Positions 1-6,056 of a stretch of 6,886 nucleotides of DNA are shown piece by piece. How positions within the stretch are numbered: position 1 is the first letter of the stretch; every line of letters begins with the position of its first letter. Source of the stretch: Planctomycetaceae bacterium (lineage in GTDB: Bacteria > Planctomycetota > Planctomycetia > Pirellulales > UBA1268); the NCBI GenBank assembly GCA_002862165.1, contig PKCL01000434.1, positions 1 to 6,886 on the forward strand. The letters run 5' to 3'. Under the pieces are notes generated by a model. That model was given only the letters and a program-made list of their open reading frames with translations, searched no databases and had not been told where the DNA came from. A program made the translations under genes and the position numbers.

Positions 1-414
1 CCACGCAGCACGTGATACACCAGCCAAAGTTTCTGCTGCAGCAATTTCAGCCACACGATTTTTAAGTCCGTCACGAATACGAACCATGGGAGATCGGTCT
101 TGAATGTAAACGACACGGACCTGTGACGTTGCCCGCTGTTGTGCCGCACGAGTTCTCGCGAGATCGGGCTTCTCAAATGCAACTCGGGCCACAACGCCTC
201 GGGGAGCAACAGATCCGAGTCTGAATGCGAATGGCTGTGACCATCCACGAAGTAGAATTAAGAGAAAAATTGCAGCCAGAAGGCACAGACCAAGGCGTAC
301 GAGAACCTCAGAGCGAGAGATTGTCTCGAGGAGTCGTCCCCAGAAACTCTGCGGGCCTTCCATTGAAGAGGCTCGACGAATGCGGCGACGAAATGACGAC
401 GGGGCAATACTCAT
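1..414 (-). CDS. 7TM-HD (PgpH-type) membrane HD phosphohydrolase, N-terminal part
   Basis: Reading the minus strand from an ATG at 414-412 gives 138 open codons that reach the window edge, so the gene is cut at its 3' end. Residues 1-35 are basic and cytoplasmic. Residues about 38-57 form one hydrophobic membrane segment. After it comes an outside region (SVAPRGVVARVAFEKPDLART, then repeated R/A/Q-rich helix and VVYIQD), which resembles the start of the extracellular 7TMR-HDED domain. In this family that domain is followed by seven membrane helices and a cytoplasmic HD domain that can hydrolyse cyclic di-AMP; those parts lie outside the window and are not seen. The position directly after phoH supports the call, since phoH, the HD-membrane gene and ybeY are often neighbours. 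No clear ribosome site precedes the ATG. The gap after phoH is 52 bp, so the two are probably co-transcribed. Confidence 0.7.
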   Translation of the reverse strand, partial: MSIAPSSFRRRIRRASSMEGPQSFWGRLLETISRSEVLVRLGLCLLAAIFLLILLRGWSQPFAFRLGSVAPRGVVARVAFEKPDLARTRAAQQRATSQVRVVYIQDRSPMVRIRDGLKNRVAEIAAAETLAGVSRAAW

Positions 415-466
415 CGTTGTTTATTAAATAGTCTTTCGTTTTTGAATGAAGAAATGAGCTATCTCA

Positions 467-1396
467 TTATTCCTCGTAAGCTTCGACAATGCGCTGAACA
501 AGAGGATGCCGAACAATATCACCGCCTCCAAGACTAATTCGGTGGCATCCGGACACCTCACCGAGTCGTTCCATTGCATCAATAAGTCCACTTTTGCGGT
601 TTGAAGGGAGATCAATCTGTGTTGTGTCCCCCGAAATCACCATTTTTGACCCTACACCAAGGCGGGTTAGAAACATTTTCATTTGAGCAGCAGTTGTGTT
701 CTGTGCTTCATCCAAAATGACAAAAGCTTGATTTAATGTTCTACCTCGCATGTACGCAAGCGGAATCATTTCAATGACATCTTGCTCTGTAAGCTTCTTT
801 AATAAATCAAAGTCCATCATTTCTCGAAGAGCATCGAGTAAAGGACGAAGATATGGATCAATTTTTGCTTGAAGGTCGCCTGGAAGAAAGCCAAGGCTTT
901 CTCCAGCCTCGACAGCTGGACGCACAAGTACAATCTTAGTGACATGTTGTTCGCGAAGAGCAGACACAGCCATCGCAACCGCTAAAAAAGTTTTGCCGCA
1001 ACCGGCTGGCCCCTCACAAAAAACAATATCAGATTGCCGAATAGCACGTACGTAATTAGCTTGGCCTGATGATCTAGGAACTATACGGCCACCGGGACGA
1101 TGGACTTCAATCGATTCTTGATGCATCGATTTTTCAGAAGTGCTATTCCCACTGAGTAATCGTTCAACAATCTGGTCTGTAACGATACCGTCAGTCCGAA
1201 GAGATTGATCGAGAGATTCAAAGATCTGTGCTGCTCTGTGCACAGCTACATCTTCTCCCTCGATATGAATTTCTCCATCTCGGGCAGAAATTCCTACATC
1301 CAGAGCAGTTCTTATTTTTCGGAGGTGTTGATCACGGGGCCCGAAAAGTTCCAAGAGCCGCTTCGAATCGACTACCGCAATCGTTGAGCGAGACAT
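467..1396 (-). CDS. phoH: PhoH-like ATPase (PhoH/YbeZ type)
   Basis: A 309-residue protein, a normal length for PhoH/YbeZ. Residues about 1-80 match the small KH-like N-terminal region of the family (LFGPRDQHLRKI, EIHIEGED). The ATPase core follows: Walker A GPAGCGKT at 129-136, VRPAVEAGESLGFLPGDLQ at about 158-176, MRGRTLN at 216-222, Walker B FVILDEAQN at 225-233, and SGDTTQIDLP at 255-264. All residues expected for nucleotide binding are present. The family is a cytoplasmic ATPase linked to RNA metabolism together with the YbeY endonuclease; the exact substrate is not settled. I chose the ATG at 1396-1394. An in-frame TTG sits directly before it (1399-1397) but is less likely. No Shine-Dalgarno sequence is evident, and a 9-bp hairpin lies 6 nt upstream of the ATG. 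The 7TM-HD gene follows 52 bp downstream. Confidence 0.93.
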   Translation of the reverse strand: MSRSTIAVVDSKRLLELFGPRDQHLRKIRTALDVGISARDGEIHIEGEDVAVHRAAQIFESLDQSLRTDGIVTDQIVERLLSGNSTSEKSMHQESIEVHRPGGRIVPRSSGQANYVRAIRQSDIVFCEGPAGCGKTFLAVAMAVSALREQHVTKIVLVRPAVEAGESLGFLPGDLQAKIDPYLRPLLDALREMMDFDLLKKLTEQDVIEMIPLAYMRGRTLNQAFVILDEAQNTTAAQMKMFLTRLGVGSKMVISGDTTQIDLPSNRKSGLIDAMERLGEVSGCHRISLGGGDIVRHPLVQRIVEAYEE

Positions 1397-1402
1397 CAAA
1401 GT

Positions 1403-1427
1403 CCATCAACCGAGTATGGGTTGATGG
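1403..1427 (-). repeat. Hairpin in the phoH leader, next to the start codon
   Basis: CCATCAACC at 1403-1411 and GGTTGATGG at 1419-1427 are perfect 9-bp inverted copies with a 7-nt loop. In the phoH transcript the stem would end 6 nt before the chosen ATG, where a ribosome has to bind. This could modulate translation. No function is shown by the sequence itself. Confidence 0.5.
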
Positions 1428-1448
1428 CCTCGAGGAAAGTGTGCATCC

Positions 1449-1458
1449 GTCACGTGAC
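1449..1458. promoter_or_regulatory. Perfect 10-bp palindrome GTCACGTGAC in the phoH leader
   Basis: GTCACGTGAC is its own reverse complement and lies between the candidate phoH promoter and the start codon. Such a palindrome is compatible with a dimeric regulator site, but a single 10-bp palindrome can occur by chance, and no regulator is identified. Confidence 0.25.
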
Positions 1459-1490
1459 AGACAAGCAGAAGCCAAACTACTGTCGAGCTA

Positions 1491-1527
1491 CTCCTATATA
1501 ATACTCTGATAGGAGAATCGTTCCCAA
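1491..1527 (-). promoter_or_regulatory. Candidate phoH promoter inside an inverted repeat
   Basis: On the minus strand TTGGGA (1527-1522) and TATTAT (1503-1498) have an 18-nt spacer, a reasonable sigma-70-like pair, which would give a leader of about 95 nt for phoH. The -10 box lies between the arms of a 7-bp inverted repeat, CTCCTAT at 1491-1497 and ATAGGAG at 1509-1515. That placement would suit an operator. The match is by eye only; promoter rules in this lineage may differ. Confidence 0.35.
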
Positions 1528-1556
1528 GGGGTTTGGTCGGAAATGGCGAATTATTG

Positions 1557-1594
1557 AAAAAAACCCGCTGTAAGCCTTAAAAAAACGGTTTTTT
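1557..1594 (-). terminator. AT-rich terminator-like element after cdsA
   Basis: Directly downstream of the cdsA stop the minus strand carries AAAAAACC, then a seven-T run, and about 20 nt further GGGTTTTTTT. AAAAAACC and GGTTTTTT (plus-strand 1587-1594 and 1558-1565) can pair over 8 bp and end in a T run. The stem is poor in GC, so termination would be weak or partial. Its place between cdsA and a separate candidate phoH promoter makes a transcript boundary plausible. Confidence 0.35.
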
Positions 1595-1596
1595 GC

Positions 1597-2547
1597 CTAG
1601 ATGGCGTTCACCCAGAGAAACCACGCAACGGGTGCAGCAAAGAGTAGTGAGTCAATCAGGTCGAGTGTTCCGCCTAGGCCCCCTAAGGCCCTGCCGGAGT
1701 CCTTGGTCTTGAACTCTCGCTTAATGAACGACTCTGCAAGATCACCAATCATGCCAGCAAGTCCGACCAATAATCCGAAGACAAGCCATCCACCAAGAGG
1801 CTGTAGCGGTAATTCATCTCTATATATGAGAGAAGATTGTAAGATCAGCCACGCTGTGAAAAGTGAGCCAGCCAATGACGCAAAGGTACCCTCCAAGGTT
1901 TTCCCCGGGCTAAGTTTTGGGGCTAATGGGATTCTGCCAAAAGCAGATCCAATGAGATATGCAGAAATGTCACCAGCTTTGACAACTGCGATAAGACTTA
2001 GTAACGGAATGATTCCAAAGTATTTTGGAGTCGTTTGCTCCAAGCCTAGATTAGAGAGATTGACAAGCCGTAATCCCACCATGAAGGCCATAGGGAAACC
2101 TAAGTACGTCAGTACAAAAACGCTAGCCGCTAATCGGTCAAAAGATTGGCTGCCGGTGCGAGCAAGTAGGATTTCTTGAACAAAGAGCAAACCAATAGCA
2201 GCTGTTGCAGCTAGAGCAGACCAGCTGAGGGCTGCTACGGGAGCAGTGTCTCCCGTAGCAGAAATCATGGCTTGAGTGCCTATAGCAACGGACAAAAAGA
2301 TCCCAACGACGCCTATGCGGAGTAGTCCTCCCTTAAGTTGGACGTGTCGGTCGGCATAGAGTCCAAGAAACTCATTGACTCCGCCAACAGCTAAGAGAAT
2401 GAGAACGGGAAGCAGCCACCAGCCGGGGAGTCCACCGAGGAACCCGGTAGCGTCAGCCCAGGTTAATGCGGCAAAGCAAGTAATAAGACTACTTGAGACG
2501 ATTACTCGCGAACCTATTGTTGCAAAGCGGCTTGGTTCTCTCTTCAT
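1597..2547 (-). CDS. cdsA: Phosphatidate cytidylyltransferase (CDP-diacylglycerol synthase)
   Basis: A 316-residue integral membrane protein with many hydrophobic segments (for example about 12-30, 43-63, 76-95, 105-126, 141-160, 176-190, 220-240, 252-272 and 298-314). It makes CDP-diacylglycerol from phosphatidate and CTP, the branch point of phospholipid synthesis. Family motifs are in the C-terminal half: KAGDISAYLIGSAFG at 190-204, LSPGKTLEG at 212-220, GMIGDLAESFIKR at 265-277, KDSG at 282-285, and GGTLDLIDS at 292-300. The family signature usually reads HGGxxDRxDS; here the His is Leu and the Arg is Leu, while both Asp residues are kept. The ATG overlaps the uppS stop as ATGA, which suggests translational coupling. 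The uppS-cdsA pairing is a widely conserved gene order and supports the assignment. The usual next genes (dxr, rseP) are not here. Confidence 0.93.
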   Translation of the reverse strand: MKREPSRFATIGSRVIVSSSLITCFAALTWADATGFLGGLPGWWLLPVLILLAVGGVNEFLGLYADRHVQLKGGLLRIGVVGIFLSVAIGTQAMISATGDTAPVAALSWSALAATAAIGLLFVQEILLARTGSQSFDRLAASVFVLTYLGFPMAFMVGLRLVNLSNLGLEQTTPKYFGIIPLLSLIAVVKAGDISAYLIGSAFGRIPLAPKLSPGKTLEGTFASLAGSLFTAWLILQSSLIYRDELPLQPLGGWLVFGLLVGLAGMIGDLAESFIKREFKTKDSGRALGGLGGTLDLIDSLLFAAPVAWFLWVNAI

Positions 2548-3365
2548 GATGAAGCAAGGCCCCCGAATCGTCGCTCACGTGATTGGAAAGCTTCGATTGC
2601 TTGGTCAAGATGCCCCTCAGTGAAATCAGGCCAGAGGTCTGATGTCACCCAGAATTCTGCATAGCTCATCTGCCATAGTAGGAAATTACTGATTCTCATT
2701 TCTCCAGCAGTTCGAATGAGAAGGTCTGGGTCGGGCATGCCGTTCGTCTCCAACTGAGATTCAATGCTACTCTCATCTATTTCATCCGGATGAAGTTGCC
2801 CAGACGCAACTTGATGGGCAAGCGTTTTCGCGGCTTCAACAATTTCAGCCCGTCCCCCATAGTTCACCGCCAGACAAAGTCGCATGCCGTCATTTTTGCT
2901 ACACAAATCTACCGTTTCGTCGATCGCAGCGAGAGTCCTCTTAGGCAAACCGTTGCGCCTCCCAATCATCACGAGGCGAACGCGTTCACGCATCAGGAGG
3001 GATCGCTCTTCAACCATGTACTGTTCGAGAAGGAGCATGAGGAAATCGAGTTCAGTTTGGGGCCGCTGCCAATTTTCACTCGATAGGCAATAGAGGGTCA
3101 GTTGTTCAATGCCCCGCCTCGCGGCATGTTCAGTCACCTTACGAACACTTGTAACACCTTGCCTGTGACCTTCAATGCGCGGAAGATTTCTCTTCTCAGC
3201 CCAGCGACCATTGCCATCCATGATCACGGCAACGTGCTGTGGCAGTGGCCTATTCGTCGATATAGCCTGCTGTTGACCTGCTGTCCGAGGCGCTTTTGTT
3301 ATGGACCGGGTGGCAACAGAGTTGTTCACACCGTCGCTCGTTCCTGTTGGGTATTTGGAGGACAT
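2544..3365 (-). CDS. uppS: Isoprenyl transferase (undecaprenyl diphosphate synthase)
   Basis: This cytoplasmic cis-prenyltransferase adds isopentenyl units to farnesyl diphosphate to make the C55 lipid carrier for cell-wall and surface polymers. It has 273 residues from the ATG at 3365. The catalytic Asp is D50 in HVAVIMDGNGRWA (44-56), followed by GHRQG (66-70), LYCLSSENWQRP (91-102), NYGGR (168-172), DPDLLIRTAGEMRISNFLLWQ (212-232) and YAEFWVTSDLWPDF (235-248). Relative to the usual length of about 250 it has an N-terminal tail of some 40 residues of low-complexity sequence. The first 40 bases overlap the purA end. An alternative GTG at 3329 (codon 13) overlaps the purA TGA as GTGA and would give 261 residues; neither start has a strong ribosome site, so the true start is open. 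It overlaps cdsA by 4 nt. The chain length of the product cannot be read from the sequence. Confidence 0.94.
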   Translation of the reverse strand: MSSKYPTGTSDGVNNSVATRSITKAPRTAGQQQAISTNRPLPQHVAVIMDGNGRWAEKRNLPRIEGHRQGVTSVRKVTEHAARRGIEQLTLYCLSSENWQRPQTELDFLMLLLEQYMVEERSLLMRERVRLVMIGRRNGLPKRTLAAIDETVDLCSKNDGMRLCLAVNYGGRAEIVEAAKTLAHQVASGQLHPDEIDESSIESQLETNGMPDPDLLIRTAGEMRISNFLLWQMSYAEFWVTSDLWPDFTEGHLDQAIEAFQSRERRFGGLASS

Positions 3366-4675
3366 GGTGCGGGCTTCGTGCGGTCGGTCCGGAAAATAGT
3401 TTGCTCTCGATCAGGCCCAACTGAAACGATTGTCACCGGCCGACTAAGAAGTTCTCCAATCCTATCTATGTACCCAATGGCATTTGCCGGTAGATCAGAT
3501 TCATTACGAGCACCAGTCAAATCTTCTTGCCAGCCAGGAAGTATCTCGTAAATTGGTTCCGCATTTTTCAAATCATCAATCTGGCTAGGAAACTGATCTA
3601 CAACAGTTCCATTTATTCGATAGCCAGTACAGATTTTGACCTCATCGAGTTCAGCAAGAACATCGAGAAGCATAACGGCGAGTTCATCAGCGCCTGAAAG
3701 TCGGGCAGAATACCGAGTGGCAACTGCATCAAACCAGCCACAGCGTCGTGGTCGTTGAGTCACAGTACCAAATTCGTTGCCACGTTGTTGAAGATGTTTT
3801 CCAACATTATTGTCTTGTTCAGTTGGAAGAGGACCACCTCCAACTCGCGTAGAATATGCCTTCAGAACACCAATAGTTCGCGTGATCCATCGTCCCGGAA
3901 CACCCGAACCACTCGAAACACCAACGCCAGAAGAGTTGCTGCTCGTGACAAATGGAAAAGTACCGTGGTCGATGTCGAGTAATGCACCTTGTGCACCTTC
4001 GAATAGAACCGGTTTACCACTCTCAACAGAATCTAAAAGATAATTTGTTGTTTCGCCTACGTAGTCACGGAGTCTTTCTGCATAACCCTGGTATTGATCA
4101 AAAATCTTGTCCCCATCAAGTTCGATGACGTTGCTACCAGCTGGTTGACTTGCTTCAAGAAATCGTCGCTTGACTTCAATAATGTGATTAAATGTTGAAC
4201 GGAAGTCTGAGCGATAGAGATCACCAAGTCGAATAGCCAGTGACCGACCGACTTTATCTCGATAGCAGGGGCCAATTCCTCTTCCTGTTGTTCCAATTGA
4301 TTCGCCACTTGAAAGGCTTCCATTGAGAATACCATCCTCAATCACATGCCATGGGAAGACAACATGGGCCCGATCACTTAATCGCAACTTATCAGTGACG
4401 CGAACACCCCGTGACTCAAGCATGTCAATTTCACGAATTGCACTTGCTGGGTCGAGAACAACGCCACCGGTCACCACACAGGTAACATTGTCACGCAAGA
4501 TACCACTTGGAATCAGAGAGAGTTTCCATGTTTCGCCATCTGATACCACCGTATGCCCAGCATTCGCGCCACCTTGATATCGAGCGACAACATTATGATT
4601 TTCTGTCAGGATGTCGACAAGTTTGCCCTTGGCCTCATCACCCCACTGCAAACCGATGACACAGGTTCCGGGCAC
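3326..4675 (-). CDS. purA: Adenylosuccinate synthetase
   Basis: This enzyme joins IMP and aspartate with GTP to form adenylosuccinate, the first committed step to AMP, in the cytoplasm. The 449-residue product covers the whole family. It has the P-loop region GLQWGDEAKGK at 8-18 with catalytic D13, GGANAGHT at 35-42 with catalytic H41, GTTGRGIGPCYRDKVGR at 128-144, FEGAQGALLDIDHGTFPF at 225-242, AYSTRVGGGPLPTE at 273-286, RRCGWFDAV at 310-318 and SVGPDREQTI at 418-427. The usual GDEGKGK reads GDEAKGK. Residues about 430-449 are a polar, proline-containing tail beyond the usual family end and overlap uppS. The start is GTG at 4675, preceded by AAAGGG with about 8 nt spacing, and the protein start (PGTCVIGLQWGDE) fits the family. 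A candidate promoter lies upstream at 4745-4772. Confidence 0.96.
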   Translation of the reverse strand: MPGTCVIGLQWGDEAKGKLVDILTENHNVVARYQGGANAGHTVVSDGETWKLSLIPSGILRDNVTCVVTGGVVLDPASAIREIDMLESRGVRVTDKLRLSDRAHVVFPWHVIEDGILNGSLSSGESIGTTGRGIGPCYRDKVGRSLAIRLGDLYRSDFRSTFNHIIEVKRRFLEASQPAGSNVIELDGDKIFDQYQGYAERLRDYVGETTNYLLDSVESGKPVLFEGAQGALLDIDHGTFPFVTSSNSSGVGVSSGSGVPGRWITRTIGVLKAYSTRVGGGPLPTEQDNNVGKHLQQRGNEFGTVTQRPRRCGWFDAVATRYSARLSGADELAVMLLDVLAELDEVKICTGYRINGTVVDQFPSQIDDLKNAEPIYEILPGWQEDLTGARNESDLPANAIGYIDRIGELLSRPVTIVSVGPDREQTIFRTDRTKPAPCPPNTQQERATV

Positions 4676-4682
4676 GCTGGAA

Positions 4683-4691
4683 TCCCTTTAC
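4683..4691 (-). promoter_or_regulatory. Ribosome binding site of purA
   Basis: The minus strand reads TAAAGGGATT shortly before the GTG at 4675. It is one of the few clear Shine-Dalgarno-like sequences in the window and supports the GTG as the start. Confidence 0.6.
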
Positions 4692-4744
4692 TTAGAGAAT
4701 TTTTTTAGGGCAGTTACAAAACTACCGCATGAATTAATGAATTG

Positions 4745-4772
4745 AGTTTAAAACTAGGTTTTTTCGGGTCAA
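4745..4772 (-). promoter_or_regulatory. Candidate purA promoter
   Basis: On the minus strand TTGACC (4772-4767) and TAAACT (4750-4745) are separated by 16 nt, matching the sigma-70 consensus at five and four of six positions. Transcription would start near 4738 and leave a leader of about 60 nt. The rest of 4676-4978 holds the two dyads described separately; otherwise I see no gene, RNA or riboswitch there. Confidence 0.35.
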
Positions 4773-4905
4773 GCGGGTGGTGGTTGGGCCGCTTTAGTTC
4801 ACCTGTTTTTGCATCATTCGAGGAGAAGCCCCTTAGGACGGTAGCGTGCTAAATGTAAGATTGAGAGGCATGTATTTAGACAGTGCTCATTTCTCATAGT
4901 TTTAT

Positions 4906-4925
4906 AGAGCAAAATTTATTGCTCT
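4906..4925. repeat. 7-bp inverted repeat upstream of the pseudouridine synthase gene
   Basis: AGAGCAA at 4906-4912 and TTGCTCT at 4919-4925 are perfect inverted copies with a 6-nt spacer, giving a 20-bp dyad. The left arm overlaps TATAGA (4903-4908), a possible but unsupported -10 box. It may be an operator or a hairpin in the leader. Confidence 0.4.
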
Positions 4926-4931
4926 TCGTAT

Positions 4932-4951
4932 GTATTGCTTTTAAGTAATAC
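4932..4951. repeat. Imperfect 20-bp palindrome upstream of the pseudouridine synthase gene
   Basis: GTATTGCTT and AAGTAATAC flank a central TT, with one mismatched position that would be a G-U pair in RNA. It lies 27 bp before the start codon. TATTGCTCTT (4917-4926) and TATTGCTTTT (4933-4942) also repeat directly with a 16-bp period across this and the preceding dyad. Confidence 0.4.
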
Positions 4952-4978
4952 CCATACTTTTTGGAATGTTAGGTATCC

Positions 4979-6010
4979 ATGGTGAAGCACGGAATCGGAC
5001 AAGTTTTTCACGTGAATGATGACGCAGATGGATGCACACTTGCATCTTACCTGCGGCAGCAAATCGCTGGAACGAGCTGGGCAGTTGCAGAACGGTGGAT
5101 TCGTAATCGACGTATCACGGTTCATGGAAATATTTGTGTCGATGCTGCAAGACGTTTGAAATCTGGTGAAGTTATTAAATTTCTTGATGTCCCTGCTGCT
5201 GCACCACCTGGTTCTGAGGATGTCAAAATCGTGTTCCTTGACGATCAGGTTGTTGTTGTTGAAAAGCCTGCTGGTATGACAACAACGAGGCACCATGAGG
5301 AAGCCGGGTGGCCCACTCGACGACGCCAATTGCAGCCAACCCTTGATGAACTTTTGCCAACTGTGATCGGACGCTTTCTGAAAGCTGGCGGGAAATATAA
5401 AAAAAGCAGAGGGGCAAAAAAAGAGAGACTGCATCGCTCTGGTCCGATTCGATCTGTTCATCGAATTGATCGAGAAACAAGTGGCCTTCTGGTCTTTGCG
5501 AGGACCGTGCCTGCAGGAAGAATCTTGGCAGAGCAATTTCGACAGCATACGACGAAAAGAAAATACCTCGCCATTGCCGTTGGTCGAGTTGGGAAAGGTA
5601 CTGTAATCTCAAGTCTCGTACGCGATCGCGGTGATGGACGGCGGGGTTCCGCGGATGATGGCACAGGAAAGCATGCCGTAACACACGTTCAGCCATGTGA
5701 ACATTTTGGTGATGAATATACCCTTGTAGAGTGTCGTCTTGAGACGGGAAGAACACATCAAATTCGGATTCATCTTGCTGAAAGTGGGCACCCAATTTGC
5801 GGTGAGCGGGTCTATACAGCGCCACGAGGCTCGACATTGAAAGACCGGTCACTGGCACCACGAGTGGCTTTACATGCTGCTGAATTAGGATTTGTTCACC
5901 CAGTAACTGGTGAGGATATCCTCTTCGAATCACGGCTCCCGAAGGATTTTCAAGATGTTTTAAAAAGGTTGGGAAAGACTTGTGGACGAGAACTTGTGGA
6001 CGAGAGATAA
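4979..6010 (+). CDS. RluA-family RNA pseudouridine synthase with S4 domain
   Basis: A 343-residue enzyme expected to turn a uridine of rRNA (or tRNA) into pseudouridine. Residues about 14-70 form an S4 RNA-binding domain (LASYLRQQI, RWIRNRRITVHGN, KSGEVIKFLD). The catalytic domain starts with VVVVEKPAGM (91-100). The family active-site motif is HRIDRETSGLLVFARTV at 161-177 with catalytic Asp164. KRKYLAIAVG (193-202), AVTHVQ (233-238), LETGRTHQIRIHLAESGHPICGERVY (254-279) and ALHAAELGFVHPVTGE (297-312) complete the fold. Compared with RluD, residues about 104-156 carry extra sequence including the basic run KYKKSRGAKKER, possibly an RNA contact. The ATG at 4979 follows a weak TAGGT site. The gene stands alone, divergent from purA. 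Its last codons lie in a 14-bp tandem duplication. The target base cannot be told from the sequence, so no rluA/C/D symbol is given. Confidence 0.92.
   Translation: MVKHGIGQVFHVNDDADGCTLASYLRQQIAGTSWAVAERWIRNRRITVHGNICVDAARRLKSGEVIKFLDVPAAAPPGSEDVKIVFLDDQVVVVEKPAGMTTTRHHEEAGWPTRRRQLQPTLDELLPTVIGRFLKAGGKYKKSRGAKKERLHRSGPIRSVHRIDRETSGLLVFARTVPAGRILAEQFRQHTTKRKYLAIAVGRVGKGTVISSLVRDRGDGRRGSADDGTGKHAVTHVQPCEHFGDEYTLVECRLETGRTHQIRIHLAESGHPICGERVYTAPRGSTLKDRSLAPRVALHAAELGFVHPVTGEDILFESRLPKDFQDVLKRLGKTCGRELVDER
5978..6005 (+). repeat. Exact 14-bp tandem duplication over the end of the pseudouridine synthase gene
   Basis: ACTTGTGGACGAGA occurs twice without a gap (5978-5991 and 5992-6005). Because 14 is not a multiple of three, the copies are read in different frames, first as TCGRE and then as LVDER, and the second leads to the TAA at 6008-6010. 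With one copy the frame would continue to a TGA at 6034-6036. Confidence 0.95.
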
Positions 6011-6014
6011 CTGA

Positions 6015-6038
6015 GTTGTCACGCTCGACAACGTGACA
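6015..6038 (+). terminator. Alternative hairpins after the pseudouridine synthase gene, possible weak terminator
   Basis: TGTCACG (6017-6023) pairs with CGTGACA (6032-6038) over 7 bp with an 8-nt loop. The overlapping pair GTTGTC (6015-6020) and GACAAC (6027-6032) forms a competing 6-bp stem. Only CTTTAAAA follows, so there is no proper T run. A terminator role is a guess from position, 5 nt after the stop codon. Confidence 0.3.
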
Positions 6039-6056
6039 CTTTAAAACACGGGACGC

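Noticed and set aside
225..431. 68-codon plus-strand frame opposite the 7TM-HD gene
   Set aside because: It is antisense to a frame with clear family features and has no recognisable protein character of its own.
1228..1509. 93-codon plus-strand frame opposite the phoH start and leader
   Set aside because: Its first part is antisense to phoH, the composition is random-like, and it has no ribosome site.
1601..2179. 192-codon plus-strand frame opposite cdsA
   Set aside because: Long only because the opposite strand codes a stop-poor membrane protein; no motifs were seen.
4741..4850. Possible small RNA or riboswitch in the purA leader
   Set aside because: I could not see a conserved purine riboswitch core or a convincing multi-stem structure; only a candidate promoter is supported.
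4916..5548. 210-codon minus-strand frame
   Set aside because: Overlaps the same plus-strand gene on the opposite strand and reads as a Cys/Ser/Phe-rich random translation.
5223..5933. 236-codon minus-strand frame opposite the pseudouridine synthase
   Set aside because: Antisense shadow of a gene with all catalytic motifs; the translated text is rich in His and Gln without a domain.
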